Part shown: one piece after another, positions 9,481 to 21,639 of the stretch | How positions within the stretch are numbered: position 1 is the first letter of the stretch | Layout of the letters: every line of letters starts with the position of its first letter | Assembly: GCA_015698045.1 (NCBI GenBank) | Contig: BLAL01000302.1 | Coordinates: forward strand, 849,107 to 913,106 | Direction of reading: 5' to 3' | DNA length: 64,000 nt | DNA from: Rhizophagus clarus | Taxonomy: Eukaryota; Glomeromycota; Glomeromycetes; Glomerales; Glomeraceae | Notes under the pieces: generated by a model | The model's input: the letters and a program-made list of their open reading frames with translations, nothing else | Database searches by the model: none | Told to the model about the DNA's origin: nothing | Translations under genes and position numbers: made by a program

Positions 9481-10017
9481 TCGTAATTTTACATCATAGG
9501 ATTTTTGAAATTATTTATTATACTAATAAATATAAGATACTATTCTAAATATTCTACTTGTTTTGTACATTGAATTCCCAGTTGGTTCGATTTCACAAAC
9601 AATAACTGAAGTATTCATAAGGTTGAACAGTGATAATCGAAACTGATGAGATCGCATTGATAAGGCCTATTCCTAAAAAGTTAATTAATCACATTTAATT
9701 AAACGCTATTTAATTGTACTATTTTTTTTTTTTCAAAAAAAAACTTTCTTTCTGAAAGAAGAGTTTGCCTCCTATACCGTTTGCCGTCGTGCATAGTGTG
9801 TTATAGGAAAGGTGGGCTAGGTGGCCACCTAAAGTTTGTAAATAACTCTGGTACCAAAGTTGATGATCTATTTACTATACATAGACCTCTCGCTTCGAAT
9901 TTTGGTTATGATAATTCTGCCTCCTCTGTCACATTATTCGTCGAAGTTTAAATAGATATCATTATGACTTATGAGTAAAATATTTACAATAATAATGTAA
10001 ATTCTTTAATCATAGTT

Positions 10018-10273
10018 AAAATAGGCATGATGGGATAACTCATATATCATGAGCTCTGTCTGTGCGAAGTGCCGTTTTATTTATAATCAAAGTAGACTTA
10101 AGTCATAAGTAACTTTGATTATCATTGATTAGGAAAGTACATGCAACAAAAATCCTTTATCAAGAGGTAAAATAGGCATGATGGGATAACTCATATATCA
10201 TGAGCTCTGTCTGTGCGAAGTGCTGTTTTATTTATAATCAAAGTAGGCTTAAGTCGTAAGTAACTTGATTATA
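10018..10273 (+). repeat. Direct repeat, two ~103-bp copies
   Basis: AAATAGGCATGATGGGATAA through ACTTAAGTC.TAAGTAAC is present at ~10018-10121 and ~10169-10271 with only a few differences, inside the CACTA left half. The region 9481-10774 otherwise holds AT-rich spacer and scattered GCCGATTTGCAATACA motifs (10377, 10556) and no gene. Confidence 0.7.
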
Positions 10274-10774
10274 ACAATGATGATTATTGGAGAATTAAGT
10301 TGCAACATTTTTAAACATTTTTGAATAAGTGCCGTATTAATTTAATGTAATTGTTATCCTTTTCAAATAAGAAGGGCCGATTTGCAATACAGCTTTGCCG
10401 GCCTTAAATGTATTTATATAGCCAGAATAATTGTTTTATACTTTATGTGATATTTAATTAAAATAAAATAAACCTTTGATATCTAAAAATTATTACATGA
10501 TTAGAGTTATTAATCACAAAGTATGGTGCTTGTATCGTAATGCCGTAATAAAAGACCGATTTGCAATACAACTTTGCCGGCTCAAAATAAAATCTCTTGT
10601 TATCTGAATTATCTGATTTTTCACGCGGTTAGAATTAATTACGGTATATGTAACCTTTATCGTTATTCTTGTGCCAAAAAAAAATGATTGTTATAATTTA
10701 ATCAAATACAAATGCTATAATTGAATTCGCCATTCTGATTTTACATATAATTCATTTTATATTATATAAAGTTT

Positions 10775-13700
10775 TTAAAACGAAATTTTTTTATTTAAAG
10801 GAATCACAGCCATATATTCTTTTGTTTTTCTCGTCCCAGTATCAAAATTACATTTAATGAATTTTCCTATTATATGATGTATGGGTATAATACTGTCTCT
10901 TCTCATATCATAAAACTCATTTATCCATAATTCCATATTACATGATTTTATGTCGTTATCTACTTGGCAATAATATCTTGTACTATGATCTTGAACCGGT
11001 TTGTACCATTTGACTAACGCTAATGAATGGGTTAATGATCGTGAACTATTTAAATGAATAGTATGCTCAAAATAAAATTGTACTTGACCGGGATAAACAT
11101 CGATCGATCCATCATAATGTACAAATCGAGCTAATATATATGAGGATTTTTCGTGACGAGCAGCCTGAACAGAACCATATATGTCCGCCCCAATTCTTAT
11201 TCTCCCATATTGTATAATTCTAGGGTTTACGACAGTACCGTTATTTGAACCTATTATAGAGTAGATGGAGATGAAACAATAATCATTATACAAACTATTA
11301 TAAAATTCTACCAGTAGGTCCAAAATTTGGTTTGGAAGGGTAGTTTCTTTGCGCGGTTTCATTAGCAACCCAGGAAAACATTCCGTTTCATAAGCTGAAT
11401 CTTCCTCAATAAGAGATAGTCTTATAAAATTTTGATACTCATCGCTCGCAAAATCATCAAGTGCAGCCAAGCTGCCAACAGATTTTCTTGGTTCTATTAT
11501 CTCCAAGTAGGAAAATAAGTAATTGTTGTCACAATTTGAGAGGTAGTATTGAAGGATTGTATTTTCAGATATAATTCTTAGTAGTTCAGGTTCAATATTA
11601 CGTCTGCTATTATTATAAGAACCTACAATTTTTAAAAATAATTAATAACATTACGATTTTCAAATCAGAAAAATTAAATCACGTACCTAAAATTCCGTTC
11701 ATCCGTTCAAAGCTATAACACCAGAATGAGGACAAAGGACCATAGTCTAATGCGCATTCACAGATATGGAGACAGAGATGCAGATTAGGACTTATTTTTT
11801 CTTGACCATATTTTTGTTCAATTAATTTGTTCATCTCTATCAGTCTTGTAAATGCTTCGTTTAACATATTTTTTTGTAGCTCTCAGTTTGTTAAGATCTT
11901 GCAAGCACGCACGAAATATGCAAGAATTTTTTGGTCGATGTATCCAAGGAAACTCCATGTGATAGGTATTGCAAAAATTAACATGAAGGTTTTCTACATA
12001 TCCGCCGTGAAACTTGAGAATCCTTCACCGGTAGCTATTCTGACAGGGCGGCATCCAAGGTCACTTGGGAACTTTATCATGTCAGCTCTCTCTTGCATAA
12101 TTTTGAGCTTTCCATTATTTAATATACCTTCGCCTATCCAGAGTTTTGTTACGATCTATTTCGCAACACTGAGAAAAAGGCAATGCATAGGATCAACCAC
12201 GCAAAAGCGAACAGGATTAAAATAAAGCAAGCGGTATATCTCTGACCAGCGAACATGATGTTCAGAGACATGGGCTTTTCGTGCTTCTTCAGTTGCACAT
12301 TGTTTCCACTCACTTGCTTTTTCTCTTATTTCATTAATATCTCGCTCAACAAACCAGTCGTCTAAATCTGCAAACCCCCCAAAATTTGGTTGATTGTTTA
12401 TAAAATTTGCCAATTTGTAACATCGGTAGCATGCAATACAAGCCGAGATGAAACCACATAATTTCCGAGACGCAAGGACGTCCCTAGAACAGCCAATGAT
12501 TGCACCACGGACAAATCGACCGTTGTTGTGTTCGTTTGTTTTTATAAAATAGCCATTCCACAAACGATTTAACTGGTTAACGATCGGATACAAATAATTG
12601 TTAATTTCATGTTGGCTTGGTTCTTTCGGACCAGGCATTACTGCTAGTGTGAGAATATTGTGTGGCTTAAAGCGTTCATTACGTGGCAAATTACAAAAAA
12701 CGGCATAAATCACACTAACAGAATATTGTGAATTTACGAATGGCTGGAACCAATCCATATTTAACATTAATCCGATATGAGTATCGGCAAATTCTTTTGT
12801 AAAAAACAGCGTACCATCATCATCTGTAAAACTTTTCCAGACCCTACCATCATAGATATCGAATAAAGCTTCAGTTCCGTTTTTCCTTTCTGACCACTTC
12901 CAACATGACATTTCAAAATTTTTGCGATTAAAAAAAAGGGTCAATTGTTGCTTAACATTTATTAATGGGAATGTCATTATCAGACGGAAAATGGGATTAT
13001 TACTACTATTATTACTATCTATTTTTGTTAATAGAGGGTTATTGCATTGTTGTCGAAATCGTTCTATTCTGTGATTTGGATAGTTTACAAAACTGCAAGT
13101 TGGTATTTCAGTATTGTCTAATAATTCTTTTATATCATACAATTTGTGACATCTGTCACAGGCTGCATATTTAATTATCGTTGTGGATATCCCCAACACC
13201 TTTTTAGCCATATATAAAGAGGAAGGAAAAGATGAAAATTTATTTTCATCTATTGTCAAAAGAAAAAATCTTAAGAACTTGAACAAAGAATCTATAGCTA
13301 CATTGGAAAGTTTAAATCGTTATTGATATTGTAATATCCACAAAATAGTCCAAGTATAATTATCATTAATGTTAATGTTAGGAAGAATTGGTTCGCCGTC
13401 ATCAAAATCTGTTGATGCAAAATTGACTTCCTCATCGTCATCATCTTCATAATCATCAGAATAATTAGAATCGCTATCTTCAGTATCTCCATTTTTATCG
13501 TCATCATCTTCAGAATCCCCATCTTGATCATTCTCGTTTCTTACATTATCCAATAATAAATTTTCAAGAACAAGATCGGATATTTTTCCTTTCTTTATTG
13601 TTCGATGTTTTGCCGATTCATGTATAGGTGTCTTCTTTGTTAAAAAGAAATAGTTTCTTGTGAGAAATGGTTCAATATCTTTGGACAATGGTTCAATATC

Positions 13701-13987
13701 TTCAGACGATTGTTCAATATCTTCGGATAATTGTTCAGTTATATCAGGTGATGTATCATTTATCCCTTGTATTGGGTCGCATTCCATTACATTTTCATCA
13801 ACAGCATCAGATGATATAACATTTGAAGAACCTTCTTGATAATTATTACCAAAATTATTATTCGCATTAGATTTTAATTTATATTTTAACTCATGTTTCA
13901 GTTTAGTCCTTGGATCAACCAATTTACCATTACATTCTTTACAGAAACAATGCACTTTGGTTCTGGTTCTTGTATCTAGAGATTCCG

Positions 13988-14022
<35 letters not shown>

Positions 14023-14120
14023 GAATTGCAAATCAATCTAATTGGTTCAGCAATCCTGATTCTTGGTCCATTTTTGTCAAGGCACAGCTTGGTAATTAAG
14101 CTATTTTGATAATAACACAT
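10775..14120 (-). pseudogene. CACTA tnp2-type transposase, multiple stops
   Basis: Read on the minus strand, 14120-11687 stays in one frame but has stops at 13322-13320 (TAA), 12158-12156 (TAG), 11996-11994 (TAG) and 11885-11883 (TGA). An intron 11686-11623 (GTACGT...TTGTAG) joins to an exon ending at 10775. Features: N-terminal CFCKECNGKLVDPRTKLKHE zinc-like motif, an acidic stretch (repeated ED-rich blocks), CDRCHKLYD, then the tnp2 core with DWFQPFVNSQYSVSVIYAV, NILTLAVMPGPKEP, PIVNQLNRLWNG, CVVDPMHCLFL and SFERMNGILG. A T(24) run at about 13991-14014 encodes a Lys tract and may be an expansion. The N-terminus before the zinc motif is uncertain. The enzyme would cut and rejoin element ends; this copy should be inactive. 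Confidence 0.85.
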
Positions 14121-15644
14121 GACAATGATGTCAAGACCAATGTATTTTAAAATATAATTTTATTTTTGCTAATTCTCTAATTAAATTTGGTATTAAGGGG
14201 TATAATTATACTAGAAAATTTTTTCAAATTCAATTAATCCGATTCTTGAAACATGTCAATCGACTTACTAATAAATCTCATATATCATCACGAATTCGAA
14301 AGATCCAAATAATTTAAGTAGAGATGTAGCAATTTCCTATTCACAGATCAAAATGTGAGAGTTATAAAAAAAGTGTCTTAGTTGTTCGCAACTGCAACAA
14401 CATCAAAATTTAACACTTGGCCTATTCTTTCGAATATATCAAAAATTAGGAAAAACTATATTTCATTTTTTTTTTATATATTTTCGTTAATTTCTAGTAC
14501 ATCAGTATCATTTAAAACTGTTAACGAGATATCAAATATTTATTATTTTATCTTTTATTGAGTCGCTTACAATAATACGTTGAGTTATAGCATATATACG
14601 TTTATTCTAACAATCAGTCATGGTTAAAATTACTTGTTAATTAATAGAATTGTTTTAATAAATCTTTAATTCTTCTTTTGCCCTTGGCAGTTGGCACAGA
14701 CATACAGTTTGTTAATACCACGTGACTAGATAGTGCATAAATGTCACCCGACGTGATTGGCAGGAGCTATAAAGTTTGTTTGCGTTTACCATGCACGTTT
14801 TACAAATTGGTGATTTCCAATTTGTTTACGTTTACTATAAATTTGCTCATAAGTATGGTACATTTGCGTACGTTTACCACGCTTTCTTTCTTTTTTCTCC
14901 ACGTTTTAGTATGATGTAACAAATTTTCTTTGTTGCCTTTTGTTTTTTTCGTTAATGGTTGACAATATTTTTCGCCTTATTTTTCGCTTTATTTTCGTCG
15001 GCTTAACAAAGTAAGCATATTTCTTTTTGCCAATTATATTTCCTGTCAGAAAAACCAGCTTCCGTAAGTATAACTTTATCAAGCTTCAAATGTGTTATTA
15101 CTAATTTGGACATGTTATTTATGATAATGATATAATATTTAGTTTATTAATATATTTTAATTAATTCATTGATATACTTTATTGATATATTTTAATTAAT
15201 TTATTGATATTTTTAATTATTAATTGTTTACTGATATATTTTAATTAATTTATTGATATATTCTATTAATTGATAACGCTATAATATTTAGTTTATTAAT
15301 ATATTTTAATTAATTGATAGCGATATAATATCTAGTTTACTGATATATTTAAATATTGATTGATTTATCTTAATTTAATTAATGTAGTTTACTGATTATT
15401 TTAAATAATACATTTTAATTAATTGAAAGCGATATAATATCAAGTTTATTTAATTTATTGATTTATTTTAATTAATATTGATAGCGATATATTTTATTAA
15501 ATGATAATGAGTCTTATTAATTTAATCTATCTTTTATTTTAATCAGACGATAACGAAAATGGTTCAGAAGACATAAGTAACGGTTATATATAGAGCCTTT
15601 GTTTCTTGTTTAATCTTTAAATTATCAAATTATCAAATATTATA
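14121..15644. other. Central spacer between the two divergent transposon genes
   Basis: No gene seen. Contains repeated GTTTGCGTTTACCATGC / GTTTACGTTTACTATAA / CGTACGTTTACCACGC motifs at 14779-14880 and an AT minisatellite at about 15120-15500 based on TATTTTAATTAATTKATTGATATA. It probably holds both promoters. Confidence 0.5.
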
Positions 15645-17241
15645 ATGAGAAAATTCAAACCTTTAAATTTAATTCCTATTTCTCGTGATGGCTCTCATCC
15701 TCATATTAGATCTCAACGAAATGAATCTAGTTCCTGTTCCCAATCTTGTCAATCTCAGCATCAAACTCATATTAATCGATCTCGTAGTCACTCAAAATCT
15801 CGCTCAACGACTCGTTAACCTCGATCTCGCCCATCTTGATCCAAATCTCGTTATTATCATTCCGAATTCCAACGATCGCGTTCCCATCACTCTTGCTCCC
15901 CTCATCGTTTCCAACGATCATGTTCCCATCGCTCTCGCTCCCCTCATCGTTCTCATCATTCTCGTTCTCATCAACGTCGATTTCGCTCCCCTCATCGTTC
16001 CCATCATTCTTGTTCCCATCAACGTCGATCTCGATCTTGCTCTCATTCCCCTCATCGACATCAATCACGCTCTCAATCTCAACATAATCGAAACTATCAA
16101 AATGTCTCTAGAGGGAGATCAATTACAAAAAGTAATATTGTTTTATATTAGTGCTAATTAAATTTCATTTTACTTATACTATACCAATTTAACGTTATTG
16201 TTATAGGATCTTTAACTGATCTATCTTTAACAATTCCCTCTTCTTCACCTCCAGCAAGCGGTAGTATTTCTTTCACGTTTCTTTACTTATTTGCACGTAA
16301 AATTTTTTATACTAAATGATTTATATTAAATACTGATTTATAATAGGTGCTAACAACAGAGAAGTCAGCGAATTAAGAAGCATGATTTCAAATCTTACCA
16401 AACATGTGGAAGTGCTAACGGAAGAAAGAACGAGTGAAGGACCAAGAAATAGAAGCCTATCCCCAGTTCTGTCCAGAGAGAATCGGCGTGCCCTTCCTCC
16501 AATAACTGATAAAAATTTCAAAAAAACCGTTCATGTAAATATATCTTTATTTTATTAAATATTTCTCTTTTGTATTGATCGTTAAAAAATGAGTGTTATA
16601 TTAAATAGGATGAGGTAATCCATATTATAAACAACCTCGATTCATTGATTCTTTTCGACACGTTAAAGACATTTAGTAAACAAAAAAAGTCGATAAATAA
16701 GAAGCTTCTACCAGCCGTCAAAGCAGCGATGCCTCCTTCATTAGAGATATACGATACAGAATTTTTAAAAGTAATAAAACAGCTATACAAATCACGGCGG
16801 GAGATTTGGAAATTAAAAAAGGAGGGTAAGATAGATGAACACAATAAACGGCAACACATGACGTCGAGGAGAGATCAGGTGTGAAATTCATTATTTAAAA
16901 TGACAATGTATATAATCTATTAATTATTTTAATTTACTCTTTAATAGAAAATGACAAAAAGACGCAAAGGTCTCCAACACATGATCTTCACGCAAGACAG
17001 CATTCTAGATGATTGTCGTCCTGAAAATATGACTAGGGAAGTATTTATTAAAGATTGCGAAAAGGCAGTAAATACCGCAGAAGTCTATTCGGATGAATGG
17101 TCTACTGAAGACGAAGTTCTGGCAAATGAAGAGCGTAACGATAACATAAGATCAGGAAGGTTGATAAGTACAAATTCTGTAATTAAGATTCACAATAAGG
17201 AGTGGAGGTCTTCTAGAGTACATAAAGTTGCGAAAGTTTAA
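15645..17241 (+). pseudogene. Second CACTA gene: Ser/Arg/His-rich multi-exon protein, two early stops
   Basis: Exons 15645-16131, 16207-16260, 16347-16534, 16609-16878, 16948-17241; all introns are GT..AG and phases fit. The first exon encodes a long SR-type domain (RSRSPHRSHHSRSHQRRF pattern), broken by TAA 15816-15818 and TGA 15837-15839 in the same frame. Later exons give an acidic/basic coiled part (LDSLILFDTLKTFSKQKKS, LYKSRREIWKLKKEGK) and a C-terminal block (REVFIKDCEKAVNTAEVYSD, RSGRLISTNSVIKIHNKEWR) that I recognise from an uncharacterised Rhizophagus family. By position it is the analogue of the TNPD/TnpA-type accessory gene of CACTA elements, which binds subterminal repeats; that role is inferred. 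Confidence 0.6.
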
Positions 17242-17362
17242 AACATAGGCGTTTATGCTAATAAGTTATAAATTTATCATTAGGTTAAAAGAATCTTATT
17301 TCGAGCAGACGAGATCGGAGTAAGCATCAGAACCGGGTTAAGTCGCAAACGTTACTGTCTAG

Positions 17363-17693
17363 ACGATATCGATAAAAAAAGCAGACCAACACAAGACATG
17401 GCTAATTGGTGAATATCATCAAGGTGGATTGAACCAGAATCTGATGATGATGATGATGATGAGGATAACGACGGTGATAATAACGATGATGATAATAATG
17501 GTAATGATGATAATAACGATGATGACATTAATGGTAATGGTGATAATAACGATGATCGCAATAATGGTAATGCTGATAAAAATGATGGAACTAATGAAGA
17601 ACAAAACGATGATAATAATGGTAATTTAGAAGTAGATGAGCACCAAGGTCCCTTTTACTTAGAAGTACCGGTCGATATCAGAAGACGTACATA
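17363..17693 (+). pseudogene. Asp/Asn-rich acidic tail, possible last exon of the SR-rich gene
   Basis: One frame encodes SRKRYCLDDIDKK, a TGA at about 17408, then SSRWIEPES and a long run of D, N and G (codons GAT/AAT), ending VPVDIRRRT and TAA near 17693. The (GATGATAAT)n-like DNA makes several frames open, so coding status is uncertain. No clean splice from 17241 was found. Confidence 0.35.
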
Positions 17694-18703
17694 AATTTAG
17701 GTATTTGTTTCATCATTTAAAATCAACTGCTTGTATTTTGAGTGATTTAAATTCCGTTGTTTATAAATTAACTCTCTAATATCGTTTCTATCCTATTAAT
17801 CTCTTTTTTAGAGCACTGGTTATTTTATAGTCATTTATAAGTAACATGACGAGATAAATATGATTTTAATATATTTTATATAAACATTCTATACATAATA
17901 ATAATATAATAATAAGAACAATATAGTAATATAATAATAATAATATGGACAATATAATAATATAATAATAATAAATATATCATAAATTGCAGTATATATT
18001 ATAAAATAATAGCATACATATTATATATCATACATATTAAATATTAAATATAAATCAATTATCGAAAATGGAAAAATAAAATAAAACTGGACAATAATAG
18101 TAATTATGAATTACGAGAAAATCGATAATAGAAAGATCCGATATATAAATCGGCATAAACTATTTTTGAAATGTTTATACCGAGCTAAAAAACCGGATAA
18201 TAATAGTAATTATGAATTATGAGAAAATCGATAATAGAAAGATCCGATATATAAATCAGTATAAACTATTTTTGAAATGTTTATACTGAATTAAACTTGG
18301 CAATCCGATTTTAGGAGATTTGGCATGATTATTTAAAAATCGGCGTTCTGATTTTGCGAGAATCGGCAATTATAATTTTAAAACGGTATTTCGATTTATG
18401 TCGATAAAAATAAAAGAATTTCTGATTGCCAACAATACGTGCCATAAAATCGGCAGCAAAATGCCATAAATAGGACAAATATAGCTATAAACTGGCAGTC
18501 TTATTTTTAGCTATCGACATGTTTATTTTAAAATCGGAATGCCGATTTTTGCAAAATCTGCCAAAATTAGCATTCCGATTTTTTGTTCATAAATAACGTA
18601 TTTCCGATCACAAACAATTCGCGCCATAAAATCGGCTTTAAAAAGCCACAAATCAGACAAATATATCCAAAAATCGGTTAAAAATTGGATTGCCGATTTT
18701 TGA
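17694..18703. repeat. Right subterminal region of CACTA element
   Basis: 17800-18060 is AT-rich with TAATAATA runs. Two ~90-bp direct copies (AATAATAGTAATTATGAATT through CTATTTTTGAAATGTTTATA) lie at 18094-18182 and 18200-18288. 18290-18703 has many inverted and direct copies of AATCGGCA / TGCCGATTTT, the same motif family as the left end. Confidence 0.7.
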
Positions 18704-18730
18704 TGATTTTTTTTCATTCGACCTGTGTAT

Positions 18731-20734
18731 GGAGAGTCAACATCGATCAAAGTCAAATTAAGACCACTTCTATTGACGATATATTAAATGAAAAAGATGA
18801 ATTAGAGAATTCGGGATTAACGGTTAGAGAAACTTTACCTAACGTCGAAGGAAACAGTGTTAGAGTCGTTGTCAGAATTCCTGGTAAGTCATAAATTTAG
18901 CAAACGTGATATAGTATGTCTTTCTCTGTCATGTTCACCAATAATACCGAATACTTACTTATTCTTGTGCTTTTCTTTTCTGCTTCTTATCGTCAAACCC
19001 GCCCAAAAAATACATTCGCGTTATCATAGAGCAACCCGTTGGTGGTAAGTGAGTCATAATATATTTATTCAACGCGAGTACAAATGCGATTCTTTTTTTA
19101 TTCCACAAATAATATCGAATGTTCTACTTTTCTCATTTCTTAACCAATAATATTAAACTCGTTTATAGGTGATTTTCCTAATGTGACTTCTCTGCAGAGA
19201 ACAATTGAGGATGTCAGAACTGAACTTAATCTTAAGATGGAAAGTGGATTTAAGAAAGTACACAATGCTTTGGAGACATCGCTCTATTCACCTAGTATGT
19301 TATTCATCTGATCCATCAATTATTTCTGAAAAACTATTAACGTTTTTTGTTTAGGTTTTGTAACGGAAACTAATAAGGGCAAAGAAGTACGTGATAAAGG
19401 ATCTGAAATTTGCTTTCCACTCAAAGTGACCGAAAGTACTAAACCACATGCACCTGGAAAGTTTTCACTTCCACCTAACAAAAACAGCACAGATGTTAGC
19501 GAAAAAGACATACAAGATTACTTTATGAACGAATGTGGCGTACTAAGAAATTATGTTCCCATAAAAAACAAGCTTAAGCTTACTGTTAAAGATACACGCA
19601 ATTTGCCAGTACTAGGAACTCGAAATCCTGATTTCGTGTTTATTCCAAAAAATTCACATTTAGATTACCTAAATGTTATGGCCATTGGTGAGGTAAAGAA
19701 ACGAACTGGTGAAAATTTTAGCAACGCGCAAATAGGACAAGCAATCTCGTTTGGCGAAAAACTACTTTAACTTCAGCCACGGCGAAGTTTTGTGTTAGTA
19801 CTTTTGACAAATTGTATCACAATTGATATATATAGGGTGACTAGGGTTGATAACCATCAAAAAACCCAGTTCACATATGAATACGTAGCACCCCGACCTT
19901 TAGAATATAACTCTACTGATGATAATGGGTGGAAATATATGGTAACAATTATGGAAAGCTCTCCGCAAGACTTGGGGTGGGTTGAACCATCATTGAAATT
20001 TGACGATAACATTATAACGCTGACTCGAGTCATTGGTGTGGGCAGAACAAGTATTGTATATGAAGGAAAACATAATAATGAATCAGTGGCTGTGAAAATG
20101 GTAAAGAAGGCAGATTACTTGCCTTGTATTAAGATGGAAGTAGATGCATTAAAAGATCTGTCGAAATTGGGATTACCTCATATTCCAAGAATCCTTTTTC
20201 AAAATGAAGACACCCTTGTAATGACTCCAGTTGGCGAGAGGATTAATAATTTGCGAAAAATAGACATTAAAGATATTATCACCACCCTCCAAAAAGTTCA
20301 TTCAAGTGGGATTATACACAGAGATCTTAGAAAATTTAACTTTCTTCGTAATTTGGATGATTTAAGTGAAAATATTCTTATTGTCGATTGGGGTTACCGG
20401 TTACAGCACAAACGACTCTGATAGTACCACATTTGCAGGAGCATTGGAATGTATGCCAGACCATATCCTGCAATCATTAATCAATGAAAAGGAGATCGTT
20501 TATGGACCACAAATTGACTTGATCTGTTTTGTTCGTTCATTCTATTTAATGCTCCATAGACCAACATTGGATAGAGTTCCCTTTGACAAAGATGATAATA
20601 TCAAAGAACGAGCACATATTTTATTAAACTTCTGGAAAGATTCTAAACAGTCAGATGTATGGAATAACATCTATGAGGCGATAGATAGCACAAGCTATGA
20701 TCAGTTAATTCGAGAGCTTGAAAGATTATTTTAG
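18731..20734 (+). pseudogene. CRN effector gene, 3' part: header end, nuclease-like and kinase-like domains
   Basis: The header continues with WRVNID at 18731 and a donor at 18884. A segment reading KKYIRVIIEQPVG ends at 19044 (donor GTAAGT) but has no clear AG acceptor before it. Further exons are 19169-19294 and 19355 onward. Next comes a PD-(D/E)XK-like domain (TRNPDFVFIPK..., then AIGEVKKR), a TAA at 19768-19770, and in the same frame a protein-kinase-like domain: glycine loop GVGRTSIVYEG, VAVKM, catalytic loop GIIHRDLRKFNF and DWG. A frameshift near 20395-20403 falls in a near-tandem GGTTACCGGTTAC; the C-lobe continues in another frame to TAG 20734. Header + REase + kinase is a known CRN architecture. 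With the insertion, a nonsense codon, a lost acceptor and a shift, it is a pseudogene. Confidence 0.8.
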
Positions 20735-21082
20735 ATAACTAGTTTTAGAAAATTTAAATTTAATCGTAATTGCTACATCTCTTCTAATGGCTTAATATAA
20801 ACAAAAACTTAATGTAATATCTTACTAATATATCAATAAAGCCCTTGCTAATTTTTATCTTGCGTATTCAGATGTATAGTTGTGCATTGAGATGTTTAAC
20901 ATAATAAAGTTTATATGCCGATTTTGTTACACTATTTTGTAATGCGTCTGTTCAAACAAGTTCGCGATTGCACATAGGCCAATCATGTGAAATCGATCAC
21001 CTGGCTTAACGCAAATGCGCAGTACGATATTGATATTGGGAAAAATTCTTCTGAATTTTCGTGAATCAAGTTCTATTTCTCT
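20735..21082. other. Intergenic, no gene seen
   Basis: AT-rich; AATAAA at 20836 and AATAAAG at 20903 could serve as poly(A) signals for the upstream relic. Confidence 0.4.
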
Positions 21083-21604
21083 CTATTCTTCATTTGGATC
21101 AGGTTTTATGTGATCTTCATAATACATCCAGTGCCAGCCACCAGAAGTTTTTTGCTTCCCACTACAACATTCTGAAATGCAAGTTTCTGAAATTTTTAGT
21201 GCCTTACTGGCGAGCCGGATAGAATCCCAAATCTGAACAATACTTCCGTCTAACATTTTCTGCACAATTTTTCTGGATCTGATACGGCCGTGATTTGGGA
21301 ATATCCTACGTTCAGCATTCTCTTTAGGAGTTACCCATTCCAAATTATCAGCCCGATTATCATGTTTGATACCATTGATATGATTAACATAGGGCTTATT
21401 CTCTGGATTAGGGATAAATGCTCGTGCAACTAAAATATGAACAGCGATATTTTTATAAACATTGTTAATTTTTATCCCTATTTGTATATAACCTTTTCTT
21501 TTGCAGGGATTTCACCTAAATATCATACCTTTTTTGTTCTTGATGCGTCCAAGATTGGAAACTAGTAAGTCTGAAGAAATTGCTACTGGTAACCAAACTT
21601 CCAT
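21083..21604 (-). pseudogene. NUMOD/HNH endonuclease, one in-frame stop
   Basis: From ATG at 21604 (minus) a single frame runs 174 codons to the stop at 21083, interrupted only by TGA at 21514-21512. Order: NUMOD4-like start (EVWLPVAISS, LVSNLGRIKN), a strand pair (KGYIQIGIKINNVYKNIAVH, LVARAFIPNPENKP), HNH core (VNHINGIKHDNRADNLEWVT), then a NUMOD1-like DNA-binding repeat (GSIVQIWDSIRLASKALKIS, GGWHWMY). This is the layout of phage-, organelle- or giant-virus-type free-standing HNH homing endonucleases, which also occur as families in some fungal nuclei. A start downstream of the TGA would still contain the HNH core. Confidence 0.8.
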
Positions 21605-21639
21605 TATGATGTCTGTTATTCATCATCATATCTACTTTT

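Larger units (their letters stand above)
8956..18727. mobile_element. CACTA (EnSpm/CMC) DNA transposon inserted in CRN gene
   Basis: Both ends start CACAGGTCGAATG followed by eight A and TCA: 24 bp identical in inverted orientation (8956-8979, 18704-18727). The flanks are TAT at 8953-8955 and TAT at 18728-18730, a 3-bp target duplication, as expected for CACTA elements. Both subterminal zones are full of repeated TGCCGATTTT-type motifs. Inside are a tnp2 transposase gene on the minus strand and a second multi-exon gene on the plus strand. Length is 9,772 bp. The perfect terminal repeats and intact target duplication imply a single insertion event, but the internal genes carry stops. Confidence 0.9.

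Noticed and set aside
15685..16161. Hydrophobic repeat frame and its Glu/Asp-rich antisense partner
   Set aside because: Both are out-of-frame readings of the SR-rich repeat DNA whose SR frame connects by splicing to later exons.
17352..17629. Poly-Ser, poly-Met/Ile and poly-Ile frames
   Set aside because: Arise from (GATGATAAT)-type simple sequence read in other frames.
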